This document shows positions 39,158-47,758 of a stretch of DNA of 64,000 bases, in pieces; position 1 is the stretch's first letter; the number at the start of each line of letters is the position of its first letter. Where the stretch lies: contig NZ_BCTK01000012.1 of assembly GCF_001571245.1 (NCBI RefSeq), positions 1 through 64,000 on the forward strand. The letters run 5' to 3'. The notes under the pieces are model-generated. The model was not told where the DNA came from, did no database searches, and worked only from the letters and a program-made list of their open reading frames with translations. The position numbers were made by a program, and so were the translations under genes. Origin of the DNA: Achromobacter piechaudii NBRC 102461 (GTDB lineage Bacteria; Pseudomonadota; Gammaproteobacteria; Burkholderiales; Burkholderiaceae_B).

Positions 39158-40717
39158 ATGTCCGCGCCCCTGATCCCGTTTTCCCGACTTCTGGCGACGG
39201 CCTGCGTGGCCGCCGCGATGGCGGGCTGCGCCAACCTGGACCGGCCGGCGGACGACGCCATGGTCAAGGACGCCATGGCCGGTACGCAGGTGCCGCCGCA
39301 GTGGGTGACCAGCGCGCAAGCCGCCGCCTTCGAGCCCGCGTGGGCCGGCTTTCCGCAGTCGGGCACGTTGCAGGCGTTGATCGACGAAGCCCTGGCCAAC
39401 AACGTGGACTTGCGTGTCGCGGCCAGCCGCATGCAGCAGGCGGCGCATCAGGCCCGGCTGGCGGGCGCATCGCTCTTGCCCACGGTCGGCATCGGCGCAC
39501 GCGCGGCCACAGACCCGACGCCCGGCAGCGCGTTTTCAGCCAACGGTTACGCGGTGCTGATGAATTGGGAGATCGACTTGTGGGGCAGGGCGCGCGCCGA
39601 AAAGCTCGCGGGCATGGCGGGCTACCGGTCCTCGGAAGCGGACTACGCCTACGCCCGCCAATCCATCGGCGCATTGACGGCCCGCAGTTGGCTCGCGGCG
39701 CTGGAAGCCAGCGCTCAGTTGGCGCTGGCCCGCGATCTGCAAACCATGACCGGCGAACAACTCAAGCTGATCGAGTATCGCCGCCGCATCGGCAAGGTCG
39801 GCGAAGTGGAAGTTGCGCAGTGGTCAGAGCAAGTGGCCGCCGCCGCGGACGTGGTTGCCCAACGTGAACTGGCGCGGATGCAGGCGCTGCGCGCGCTGGA
39901 ATTGATACTGGGTCGCTATCCCGCAGGCGTCGCCGACGCGAACGAACCCATGCCCGATTCGCCCGCGCCGCTGGCGCCCGGGCTGCCCCTGTCGCTGCTG
40001 GACCGCCGGCCCGACCTGGTGGCCGCGCGCGAACGCCTGGTGGCGGCGTACTACGGGGCCGAGGAAGCGAAGGCGGCGCGCCTGCCCACGATTTCGATCT
40101 TCGCCGGCGCGGGCCGTTTCACCAAAGACTATTCCGGTCTTGCGACCAGCATGCAAAGCTGGGTCTACCCGGTCGGCGCGTCGCTGGCCTGGCCCTTGTT
40201 CGATGCGGGCCGCCGCCAGATCACGCTGGAATTGCGCACCGAGCAACAGCAGGAAGCCCTGGCGCTGTACGCGCGCGCCATTCTTACCGCGATGGGCGAG
40301 GTTGAAAACGGCCTGACGGGCGAGCAACAGCTGGCGATGCGCGAGCAATCGATACAACGCCAATATGCCGAAAGCCGCCGCGCGCTGGCCTTGGCCCAGG
40401 TGCAACGCCAGATCGGCCAGTTCGACGACTTTGACGTATTGCAGCGCAAGCGCGACGCGCTGCGCGTCCAGAGCGATCTGCTGCACGTACGCGCCGAAAG
40501 GTTGGTGCAGCGCGTGAACCTGCATCTGGCCCTGGGCGGGCGCTTCGGGACGGATGAGCCGCCCGCCGCGCCGGCAGGCGCCAGCAGCGACGCATCCACC
40601 GCACCGGCTACGGCTGGGAATCCGCGCCAAACAGATCCGCTTGCCGCGGATCCGCCGCCGCCAGGTCATAGCCTATCTGCGCCGCCACTTCGCGCAGGAT
40701 ATTCTGCGCAAGATTGA
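39158..40717 (+). CDS. NodT-family outer-membrane efflux lipoprotein
   Basis: A 519-residue protein whose lipobox MAGCAN is at about residues 21-24, giving a lipid-anchored TolC-type channel. Typical marks are LDLWGRARAEK (NodT signature), LLDRRPDLVAARERL and the AGRFTKDYSGL/SLAWPLFDAGRR repeats. The gene starts 10 bp after the HlyD gene, so the three form one efflux operon. The last 37 codons run antisense through the following carboxymuconolactone decarboxylase gene (110-bp overlap) and are proline/alanine-rich, so this tail may be an accidental extension. Confidence 0.85.
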   Translation: MSAPLIPFSRLLATACVAAAMAGCANLDRPADDAMVKDAMAGTQVPPQWVTSAQAAAFEPAWAGFPQSGTLQALIDEALANNVDLRVAASRMQQAAHQARLAGASLLPTVGIGARAATDPTPGSAFSANGYAVLMNWEIDLWGRARAEKLAGMAGYRSSEADYAYARQSIGALTARSWLAALEASAQLALARDLQTMTGEQLKLIEYRRRIGKVGEVEVAQWSEQVAAAADVVAQRELARMQALRALELILGRYPAGVADANEPMPDSPAPLAPGLPLSLLDRRPDLVAARERLVAAYYGAEEAKAARLPTISIFAGAGRFTKDYSGLATSMQSWVYPVGASLAWPLFDAGRRQITLELRTEQQQEALALYARAILTAMGEVENGLTGEQQLAMREQSIQRQYAESRRALALAQVQRQIGQFDDFDVLQRKRDALRVQSDLLHVRAERLVQRVNLHLALGGRFGTDEPPAAPAGASSDASTAPATAGNPRQTDPLAADPPPPGHSLSAPPLRAGYSAQD

Positions 40718-41069
40718 ACGCCGTATTGGCCGCCGGCACGCCCGCGTAGATCGCGTTTTGCAACAGCACTTCCTTGAGTTCGTCGGGCGTCAGGCGCGAC
40801 GCGTCGGTAGCGGTCAGCGCGGCGCGCACGTGCAGTTCGAACTCTTCCCAACGGCCCAGCGACAAGGTCACGGCCAGCACCATCATGCGGCGCGCCTTGT
40901 GCGGCAGGCCCGGCCGGCTCCAGATATCGTGCCAGGCGTAACGCGTGATCATGTTTTGGTAATCGGCGGTGAACGTGGTGGCGCGGTCCAGCGATCGCTG
41001 CACCCATTCATCGCCCAGCACGGCGCGGCGGTTGGCCAGCCCGCGCTCGAAGTCTTCTTCCCGGCTCAT
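40608..41069 (-). CDS. Carboxymuconolactone decarboxylase family protein (PcaC-like)
   Basis: A 153-residue protein. ATG 41069 has GGGAG upstream. The conserved core (DIWSRPGLPHKARRMMVLAVTLSLGRWEEFELHVRAAL and EVLLQNAIYAGVPAANTAFN) matches 4-carboxymuconolactone decarboxylase and related AhpD-fold enzymes. It precedes, on the complementary strand, the end of the efflux operon. With the Bug receptor and cyclase upstream it may belong to a small aromatic or lactone breakdown set, but the substrate is not known. Confidence 0.82.
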   Translation of the reverse strand: MSREEDFERGLANRRAVLGDEWVQRSLDRATTFTADYQNMITRYAWHDIWSRPGLPHKARRMMVLAVTLSLGRWEEFELHVRAALTATDASRLTPDELKEVLLQNAIYAGVPAANTAFNLAQNILREVAAQIGYDLAAADPRQADLFGADSQP

Positions 41070-41135
41070 CGTGTGCATCTCCCTGTTCAAGCACAACCGG
41101 GGCAACGGGCCAAGCGCCCGCGCCCCGGCGGTGCA

Positions 41136-42122
41136 TCAGTTCACCGTGATGTTGTTGGCTTTCACGACCTCGGCCCAACGGACCTGTTCTGCGTCGACGA
41201 ATTTGGCGAAGTCGGCCGCGCTGCTACCCACGGGCGTCAAACCCAGCTTGGCAAGCTTGTCGCGCGTGTCGGGACGCGCCAGCGCCTTTTGCACCAGGTC
41301 CTGCAACTTGGCGACCACCTCGGGGCTGGCGCCAGCGGGCAGGAACAAACCGTTCCATTCCACCACGTCGAAATTCTTGATGCCGGCTTCGCCCACCGTG
41401 GCCACGTTCGGCAGCTCCGGCATGCGCTTGGCCGAGGACACGGCCAGCGCCTTCAGCTTGCCGCCGCTGACGTAGTTCAGGCTGGAGGCAGCGTTGGCGA
41501 AGTACACATCGACCTGTCCGCCCATGACGTCCACGATGGCCGGCGCGCCGCCCTTGTAAGGCACGTGCACCACGTTCACATCGGCATCCTTCTTGAGCAG
41601 TTCGGCCGCCATCTGCGCCAGGCTGCCGGGGCCATACGACGCAAAGGTGTACTTGCCAGGATTGGCGCGCGCGGCCTTGATGAAGTCCGGCAGGTTGTTG
41701 AAGGCGGAACCGGGCGCGGCCACCAGGATGTTGGGCACGCTGACCGCTTGCGACACCGGCACGAAATCCTTTTTGGCGTCGTAGGGCAGCTTGCGCAGCA
41801 CGGGGTTGATCGAGAAAGCGGACGCATCAAACAGCACCGTGTAGCCATCCGGCTTGGAGCGCGACACGAACGCCGCGCCGATGGAGCCGCTGGCGCCGCC
41901 CTTGTTCTCGACCACGACGCTCTGGCCCGCCACTTCGCCCATGCCTTGCGCGATGATGCGCGCGGCATTGTCAGCGCCGCCGCCGGCAGAATAGGGGACC
42001 ACCAGGGTGATCGGCTGGTCGGGATAGCCAGCGGCCTGGGCGACGCCCAAGGCGCTGACCATACCGATGGCTGCAACCAGCGGGCGCAAGGCGGCCAAGG
42101 CCGCGTGACGGTTCTTCTTCAT
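41136..42122 (-). CDS. Bug-family tripartite tricarboxylate receptor
   Basis: A 328-residue periplasmic solute receptor. The signal peptide ends near GVAQAAGYP. The Bug signature (YPDQPITLVVPYSAGGGADNAARI) and the later VVENKGGASGSIGA and VPYKGGAPAIVDVMGGQVD are clear. Bug proteins capture carboxylated compounds. They are hugely expanded in Bordetella and relatives and often lack their own transporter genes, as here. The neighbouring cyclase and decarboxylase genes suggest an organic acid ligand. Confidence 0.92.
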   Translation of the reverse strand: MKKNRHAALAALRPLVAAIGMVSALGVAQAAGYPDQPITLVVPYSAGGGADNAARIIAQGMGEVAGQSVVVENKGGASGSIGAAFVSRSKPDGYTVLFDASAFSINPVLRKLPYDAKKDFVPVSQAVSVPNILVAAPGSAFNNLPDFIKAARANPGKYTFASYGPGSLAQMAAELLKKDADVNVVHVPYKGGAPAIVDVMGGQVDVYFANAASSLNYVSGGKLKALAVSSAKRMPELPNVATVGEAGIKNFDVVEWNGLFLPAGASPEVVAKLQDLVQKALARPDTRDKLAKLGLTPVGSSAADFAKFVDAEQVRWAEVVKANNITVN

Positions 42123-42197
42123 GTGTGCTCCTCACAAATCCCCGACGGGGATAGTCAATTAATAATCATGGATCGTTGCGCGATCCGCCTGACAGGG

Positions 42198-43202
42198 TCA
42201 GACGGTCGCGATGGGGTTGACCGGCGCGCCGACCAGACCGGGCACGTACATCGGTGCGGCGGTCAGGAAGAAGGCGTGCCGGCCATGCTGGCGCAACCAT
42301 TGCGCCAGCGGGGTCAGGTGCCAGAGCTCGCCCAGCGGCAGCCCCAGCTTGAACAGGCATTGTTCATGCAAGGGCAGCAGCGGCCCGGTGTCGGCATCCA
42401 GTTGATGATTGCGCAGTTCCACGGCGTGGTTGTCGGCGGCGATGGCGGCGATACGGCTGTCCTTGATCCAGGCCAGCAGTTGCGCATCCGCGCCATCGAG
42501 CACGCAGCAGCTGGTCTTGAGGCGTTCCTGTTCATCGTCGCGCAGGCTCAACGCCAGATCGGCCAGCCCGGTATGCAGGCACAGCACATCGCCCGGCCGC
42601 ACCTGCACGCCGTCGCTATCGATCACATCCATGAGGTCGCGGTACGACACCTTGCGGCGCTCATCTCCGAAACGGGCGCGCAGGTCCACCATCACGCCGC
42701 GTCCCTGAATGCCATGGCGCGCCATCGGTGCGATGGACAGGTCTTCGGTACCGGTGAAGGGGTCGCCGCCCGGCTCGCTGACGGTGTAGCCGTTGTAGCC
42801 CGTGGGCTGCGGCTGGCCGGTGCCGTGGGCGTCGTACATCGACCCCACATGGCCCAATGCGTCCCACTGCGTGGAATACTGCGGCGACAGCGTGACGCGA
42901 TCGTCGCTGACGACGTCGGTGGCGCCCGGCACGTCAAGCGCAAGCGGGTACCGGTACACCGGCACGCCATTCTTCTCGGCGGGCACGATCGACGGCCCCT
43001 TGCGGCGCGGATTCAGCACCGGTGCGCGCGGCACGGTCAAGGGCAAGCTCAGTGAAAAGGAAAGCCCCGTCTTGATCTCGGCGACGGCGGCCAGACGGGC
43101 CTGGCTGTCCAGGTGATTCAGCGTGCCCAGCTGGTCGTCCTGCCCGAAATCACCCCAGTTCGATCCCTCCGGACGACGCTGGTAGCGTGGTGTTTGACTC
43201 AT
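42198..43202 (-). CDS. Cyclase-family (kynurenine formamidase-like) metal hydrolase
   Basis: A 334-residue protein with GAGGGG 9 bases before ATG 43202. Motifs of the long cyclase family are present: SNWG..DQLGTLN near the start, the metal-binding stretch WDALGHVGSMYDAHG at about residues 112-126, and AADNHAVELR plus a C-terminal LGELWHL. Relatives hydrolyse lactones or amides. The first gene of the cyclase, Bug, decarboxylase group, it probably acts on the compound taken up by the Bug receptor. Confidence 0.82.
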   Translation of the reverse strand: MSQTPRYQRRPEGSNWGDFGQDDQLGTLNHLDSQARLAAVAEIKTGLSFSLSLPLTVPRAPVLNPRRKGPSIVPAEKNGVPVYRYPLALDVPGATDVVSDDRVTLSPQYSTQWDALGHVGSMYDAHGTGQPQPTGYNGYTVSEPGGDPFTGTEDLSIAPMARHGIQGRGVMVDLRARFGDERRKVSYRDLMDVIDSDGVQVRPGDVLCLHTGLADLALSLRDDEQERLKTSCCVLDGADAQLLAWIKDSRIAAIAADNHAVELRNHQLDADTGPLLPLHEQCLFKLGLPLGELWHLTPLAQWLRQHGRHAFFLTAAPMYVPGLVGAPVNPIATV

Positions 43203-43343
43203 GATTGCTGTCCCCTCGTCCTTGGCGGGACGAATTTGTAAACGTTGTTACGTCTATTGCAGCACAGGGCTTTGCAATCATCGGGGGACGGCGGGCGCAG
43301 TGTCTCTCAGCGTGGACAGTTTTTTTCCGGCAGGGGTGGCGGG

Positions 43344-44558
43344 TTACGGCTTTGCGCCGCAACCCGAGCCGATACGTGACGAGGGCAAGGGCGTATCGCC
43401 ACTGGTATTGCCGGCGAAATCACGAATCTTTTGAGCCAGTTCCGGGGTGGGACGTTCATACCCATAGCAATACGGCGGCGTGGGCGCGTCCTCGGGACGA
43501 TAGTCTTGCAACACCGGCTTCGCATCGCCCAGGTACAGATTGTCTTTCAGGCGCAGGAACGCCTTGTAGTCGCGCGTGTACCCATGCTGCGACTTCAATT
43601 TTTCATACGCGCCGCGATCCGACTCCCCATTGGCCAGCGCGCTGCGCTGCGCGGCGATGGGGATGTAATGGCAGTAGTTGACGTTGATGCCTTCCACCGT
43701 CGGAAAGAACGCCGGCTCCACGCATTTGCGCTGGACCGTGTTGTTGAAAATATTGCCTTCGACCAGCGCGCGGGCTTCCAGGCTGAAGCTCATGCCGTAG
43801 AAATCCCAGTTTTCAAGCAGGTTGTTGAACAGATGGAAGGTGCCGAACTGGCCGCGCGGATTGCGCTGCACCGTATTGAAAAAGTAATTGTGATGCAACG
43901 TCACGCGCGCGATCGAATCACGGTCGTAGTTCTGGAACAGATTCTTCGACGTAATGTTGTTCAGCAGCATGACCTTGTTCGAATTGTGAAACTTGGTCCA
44001 CGAAATCGTCACATCGGTGGACCCGTTCTTCACGTTCAGCAGCCGGTCGGACATGCGCGACAGATCCATATGGTCCACCCACACATCGCGGCTGCCATTG
44101 GCCACGTTCACCGCCTGCGTCAGCCGGTTCAGGCGGCCATCGATCGTCAGATGCGTCAGGATCACGTTCTGGCTGCCGTACACGCCCAGGCCATCATCGA
44201 TCAAGGTGACGCGCTTGCCGCGCCCGTCGATGGTGGTGTTGGACGGCACGCGCAACTGCTTGTCCAGCACGATGGTCATGTCGGATGCAAAACGAATCCA
44301 CGTCGGCCCTTTCTTGGCTTGCGCCAGCGCGGCGCGCAGCGTGCCCGGCCCCGAGTCCTGATCCGAGGTGACTTCGATGAATTTCCCGCCCAGGCCGCCC
44401 GTGGCCTTGGCGCCGTAGCCCTCGCGCTGGGACAGCAAGGAAGACACCAGCGGGCAGTGCTCGTCCGGGCTGGGGCAGGGCTGATTCGCGGCCGCTACGC
44501 CGCCTTGCAAGGTCAGCAAGGCAAGCAGCCAACGCATCGTTTTCATTGCAGGCTTCAT
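43344..44558 (-). CDS. Pectate-lyase-like (PL1) secreted polysaccharide lyase of Vi-type locus
   Basis: A 404-residue protein with a signal peptide ending near VAAANQ. A right-handed beta-helix pattern follows, with PL1 marks: VWVDHMDLS (W160-H163), NGSTDVTISWTKFHNSNKVML, LHHNYFF and the catalytic-arginine motif QRNPRGQFG (R232, R235). One usual calcium ligand position (DGLIDI in pectate lyases) reads DRLLNV, so metal binding may differ. It follows vexE by 13 bp and ends the capsule operon. Vi-type polymers are uronic-acid-based alpha-1,4 chains like pectin, so a lyase acting on the capsule itself is the natural reading. A Vi lyase has, from memory, been called VexL in such loci. I cannot confirm identity. 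Confidence 0.78.
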   Translation of the reverse strand: MKPAMKTMRWLLALLTLQGGVAAANQPCPSPDEHCPLVSSLLSQREGYGAKATGGLGGKFIEVTSDQDSGPGTLRAALAQAKKGPTWIRFASDMTIVLDKQLRVPSNTTIDGRGKRVTLIDDGLGVYGSQNVILTHLTIDGRLNRLTQAVNVANGSRDVWVDHMDLSRMSDRLLNVKNGSTDVTISWTKFHNSNKVMLLNNITSKNLFQNYDRDSIARVTLHHNYFFNTVQRNPRGQFGTFHLFNNLLENWDFYGMSFSLEARALVEGNIFNNTVQRKCVEPAFFPTVEGINVNYCHYIPIAAQRSALANGESDRGAYEKLKSQHGYTRDYKAFLRLKDNLYLGDAKPVLQDYRPEDAPTPPYCYGYERPTPELAQKIRDFAGNTSGDTPLPSSRIGSGCGAKP

Positions 44559-44571
44559 CAGTGCGTGATTC

Positions 44572-46476
44572 CTATTGCTGCGCGGATCGATCCGCGGACT
44601 GCACATGGCGCCAGATGCCCCCGCTCAGGCGCAGGTCTTCCGGCGGGCCAGCCACGTGTTCGCGCAGCCGTTCAAGATACGCCTTCTGCCATCGCAGCGC
44701 ATAGGCGTCCGCATCCTCGCCGGGGTTGGCGGCGGGCAGCATCGCCAGCGTGTACGCCACCTTGCCGTTCTCCCAACGCGGGGTGTAGAACACCGAGGGC
44801 ACGCCCATGCGATGCGCCAGGTGCGACGCAAAGCTGGAGTACGTCACCTCCTGACCTTCGAACGTCGTGCGCGGCGCGGCGGGATTGGCCGCGCCATCGA
44901 TCGCCAGGCACAGCACGTAGCCCTCGTTGATGGCGCGCATGCAAGCCTTGGCCACTTGCGCCTCGGTCTGGTCGGCCGTGGAAATCAGGGCGGTGGCGTA
45001 ACTGCTTTGGGCGACGCTGGGCGCGGTCGCAAGCCATCGCGAAGGGATGCCCAACAGCTCCAGCGCCATCAGCCCCGCATACATGGGGCCGACGTGCGCG
45101 GTGGCCACCACAACGCCCTTGCCCGCCGCCAGCAGCGGTGCGAAGAAGCGCTCGCCGGTGTCCAGTTCGCCCAGCATCTGCATGGCTTCTTCGACGTCGT
45201 CCTCGCGGCATTCGAGCCAGTCGAACAGCAGGTGATCGATCATGTGGCCCCAGCGCGCGCGGCGTTCCCACTGCGCGCGGTCGGCGTCGGGATCGCCCCG
45301 CATCGACCAGGCCCAATCCAGGCGCGCCTGCGGGATGGGCGCGGTATGCAGCTGTTCTTCCATCTGGGCCAAGGCCTGCTGGAAGGTCTTGGGCAGCCGC
45401 GCGCTGCGGGTCGCGATGTATTTCTCGTACAGCGTCTCGGCTTCCTGCTTGCGGCCAGCCTGCGACAGGGCGCCTATCGCCGAGCGCTGCCAGATGAGCT
45501 TGTCGGGCGACTTGCCGACCAACTGCAACATCTGGTCGGCGGCCACGTCGTACTGCTGCGTATAACGCAACGCGCGCGCATACAGGGCGCGCGTCTGCTC
45601 CAGGTCCGGCGCCAGTTCGATGGCCTGGGTAAGCGGCGCCACGGCCTCCTTGTAGCGGCCGGCGCGCAGCAGGGTTTCGCCATACAGCGTCAACAGCCTG
45701 ACGTCAGCCGGCGCGGCGGCCAGGCCCGCTTCGAAATGCGCCAGCGCATGCACCTTGCGGTCTTCCTCGGACGCGCGCCGCAGGTGCGCCAGCCCCAGGG
45801 ATGCGCGCAGCGCCGGGCAATCGTGGCCCGCGCTCAAAGCCTTGCCGCCCAGCTGGATCGCCGCTTCAGCCCGGTCGTCTTCAAGCAAAGCCCGCACGGC
45901 CATCGTCGCCACCCGTTCGTTGGGCAGCTGATCCGAATCCAGGCTTGCCGCGATGCCCGCCGCGTCGGCCACGTCGCCATTGCGTGCGTAAGCCATCATC
46001 CAGGCATAGGCCTGGCCTGGATCTTTGTTGGCCATCTGGGCGGTCGCGCGCGCCACCTGGGCGGCGTCCGGCACCCGGCCGGCCTGCACGCGCAGCTGGA
46101 TGCGGGCGGCATGCAGCGATGCGTCGGCCGGATCGATGTCGGCGGCGGCATCGGCCTGGGCGATGGCGCGGTCCCAGTCCTTGATGCGGCCCAACAGGCT
46201 GGCCAGCAATCGGCGGTCATCGGCGCGCGTGGGGTACGCCACGGCCAGCATCTCAAGCGCGGCGATGGCGGGCGCGTAGCGCGCCTGCCGCATCCATGGC
46301 GCCACCAACAGGCGGCGCACGTCGCGCCAGCCCTCGTTGGTCTGCGCCAGGGCCGGAGCCAGCCGCGCCAGCTCGGCATTCGGGTCATCGGCCGCGAGGA
46401 TGTCCTTGATGACCTGGCGCAGTTGCGCGGTCGCGTCCGCCTGGACGCGGCGTTCGTCGATTGCGGTATCAACCAT
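44572..46476 (-). CDS. vexE: VexE, TPR plus acyltransferase-like capsule lipid-anchor protein
   Basis: A 634-residue protein. ATG 46476 overlaps the vexD stop by 8 bp. Residues about 1-370 are TPR-like helical repeats. Residues about 400-600 resemble the LpxL/HtrB acyltransferase fold (VVVATAHVGPMYAGLMALELLGIPSRW). In Salmonella Typhi VexE is needed to attach an acylated reducing-end anchor to Vi antigen. Position directly after vexD supports the assignment. The start choice rests on the overlap with vexD and its GGGGG stretch upstream. Confidence 0.8.
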   Translation of the reverse strand: MVDTAIDERRVQADATAQLRQVIKDILAADDPNAELARLAPALAQTNEGWRDVRRLLVAPWMRQARYAPAIAALEMLAVAYPTRADDRRLLASLLGRIKDWDRAIAQADAAADIDPADASLHAARIQLRVQAGRVPDAAQVARATAQMANKDPGQAYAWMMAYARNGDVADAAGIAASLDSDQLPNERVATMAVRALLEDDRAEAAIQLGGKALSAGHDCPALRASLGLAHLRRASEEDRKVHALAHFEAGLAAAPADVRLLTLYGETLLRAGRYKEAVAPLTQAIELAPDLEQTRALYARALRYTQQYDVAADQMLQLVGKSPDKLIWQRSAIGALSQAGRKQEAETLYEKYIATRSARLPKTFQQALAQMEEQLHTAPIPQARLDWAWSMRGDPDADRAQWERRARWGHMIDHLLFDWLECREDDVEEAMQMLGELDTGERFFAPLLAAGKGVVVATAHVGPMYAGLMALELLGIPSRWLATAPSVAQSSYATALISTADQTEAQVAKACMRAINEGYVLCLAIDGAANPAAPRTTFEGQEVTYSSFASHLAHRMGVPSVFYTPRWENGKVAYTLAMLPAANPGEDADAYALRWQKAYLERLREHVAGPPEDLRLSGGIWRHVQSADRSAQQ

Positions 46477-47758
46477 GACGCAGCCCCCGGAGCAATGCCA
46501 TCGCAACGCGCGAGATGAACATCAGCACAAAGCCCAGCGCCAACGCTTGCAGCAGCAACATGCCGGTGCGCGGGCTGCTCGGACGGTCCGTCGGCACCGG
46601 CTGGGCAATGATGGACAGGTAGCGTTGCAGGCGCAGCGCATCCGTCATGGCCTGCTGATACGACTGCTGGGCCAGCGTCAGGTTCGAGTCCGCAAACGCC
46701 TGGGTGTTTCTCAGCGCCTCATACGATTTCAGCTGTTTGGCTTCGGCATTGCCGTCGCCGCTCAAGCGACGACGCACCGACGCAATGCGCTTTTGCAGCG
46801 CCAGCACCTGCATTTCAGCGGGCTTGAGCATGAAGTGGTCTTTGTTGTTCAGCGCGCGGATCTTGTCCAGATTGATCTGGGCGCTGCTCAGTTCGGTCTC
46901 CAGCTGGCTCGAAAGATTCAACAGCATCGCCACCGTGGCGGTCGGGTCGATGTTGCCGTGCGTGGTGCGCCACGTCGTCAATGCCTCGCGCGCGGCAAGC
47001 GCCTTTTGCTCGGCCAGCTTGACCGACTCTTCGCTGACCTTCAACTTGTCGGCCACGCCCTTCTCGTTCATCGAGCTGACGAACTCTTCGGCCAGGCTGA
47101 TCAGCGCCTTGGACAGCGTGGCGGCGTCTTGCGGCGAGAACGCGCTGACGCGCAGCACGTCGATCTGTTCCAACGCATTGAAGGAAACATGGACCGCCGA
47201 CTGATAGGCGCGATACAGATCGTCTTCGCTGGAGTCTTCGGCAAGATGGTTGAAGGGGTCGACACCCTTGTGGATCAGGTATTGGCGCAGGCCGACCTTC
47301 TTGTCCAGCTGCTGCATGGCGTCGCGCGATTTGAGGAAATCGCTGACCGCCCAGCCGTCGACAAAGCCGCCCAGCATGCCGCCCATGTTGCCCGTGGTCA
47401 GCAGGCTGGCGGCCCCGCCGCCGCCTTGCTGGCCCGAGCCGGACTGCACGAAGAAGCGCGATTCGGCTTCGTAGCGGGGCGTGGCGACGCACAGCACGTA
47501 CACCAGCGCGAGCGCGACGGGCGCAATGACGATGAACGCATTGATCCAGCGGTGGCGACGGCGCTCGCGCAGCGCGGCCTGCCGTTCGCGACGGCGGCGC
47601 TCGATTTCGGAGCCGCCCTCAGATCCCGAGCTGGCTGTCTTCGAAGCCGCCTCCGAAGACGTCATCGCCGGTGCCGGAGTCGCTTCGTGATCGTCGCGGG
47701 GGGTACTTGTTGAGGCAGAGGTCGAGGTCGTCTTCGATGCTGAGAGCGCTTCGTTCAT
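46469..47758 (-). CDS. vexD: VexD, inner-membrane capsule export (PCP/KpsE-type) protein
   Basis: A 429-residue protein. It has a low-complexity serine/threonine start and a basic stretch (EIERRRRERQAALRERRRHR). One membrane helix follows at about 72-92, then a long periplasmic coiled-coil region (about 180-390) and a second helix near the C-terminus (MLLLQALALGFVLMFISRV). This is the layout of polysaccharide co-polymerase/auxiliary proteins (KpsE, CtrB, VexD) that connect the ABC transporter to the outer-membrane channel. The first 140 bp overlap the end of vexC in another frame. A later in-frame ATG (47665) would reduce the overlap to 47 bp. Confidence 0.85.
   Translation of the reverse strand: MNEALSASKTTSTSASTSTPRDDHEATPAPAMTSSEAASKTASSGSEGGSEIERRRRERQAALRERRRHRWINAFIVIAPVALALVYVLCVATPRYEAESRFFVQSGSGQQGGGGAASLLTTGNMGGMLGGFVDGWAVSDFLKSRDAMQQLDKKVGLRQYLIHKGVDPFNHLAEDSSEDDLYRAYQSAVHVSFNALEQIDVLRVSAFSPQDAATLSKALISLAEEFVSSMNEKGVADKLKVSEESVKLAEQKALAAREALTTWRTTHGNIDPTATVAMLLNLSSQLETELSSAQINLDKIRALNNKDHFMLKPAEMQVLALQKRIASVRRRLSGDGNAEAKQLKSYEALRNTQAFADSNLTLAQQSYQQAMTDALRLQRYLSIIAQPVPTDRPSSPRTGMLLLQALALGFVLMFISRVAMALLRGLRHG

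Noticed and set aside
47619-47758. Frameshift at the vexC end as cause of the vexC/vexD overlap
   Set aside because: Both frames are open without a visible slip sequence and vexD has its own start; I kept it as an overlap rather than calling a frameshift.
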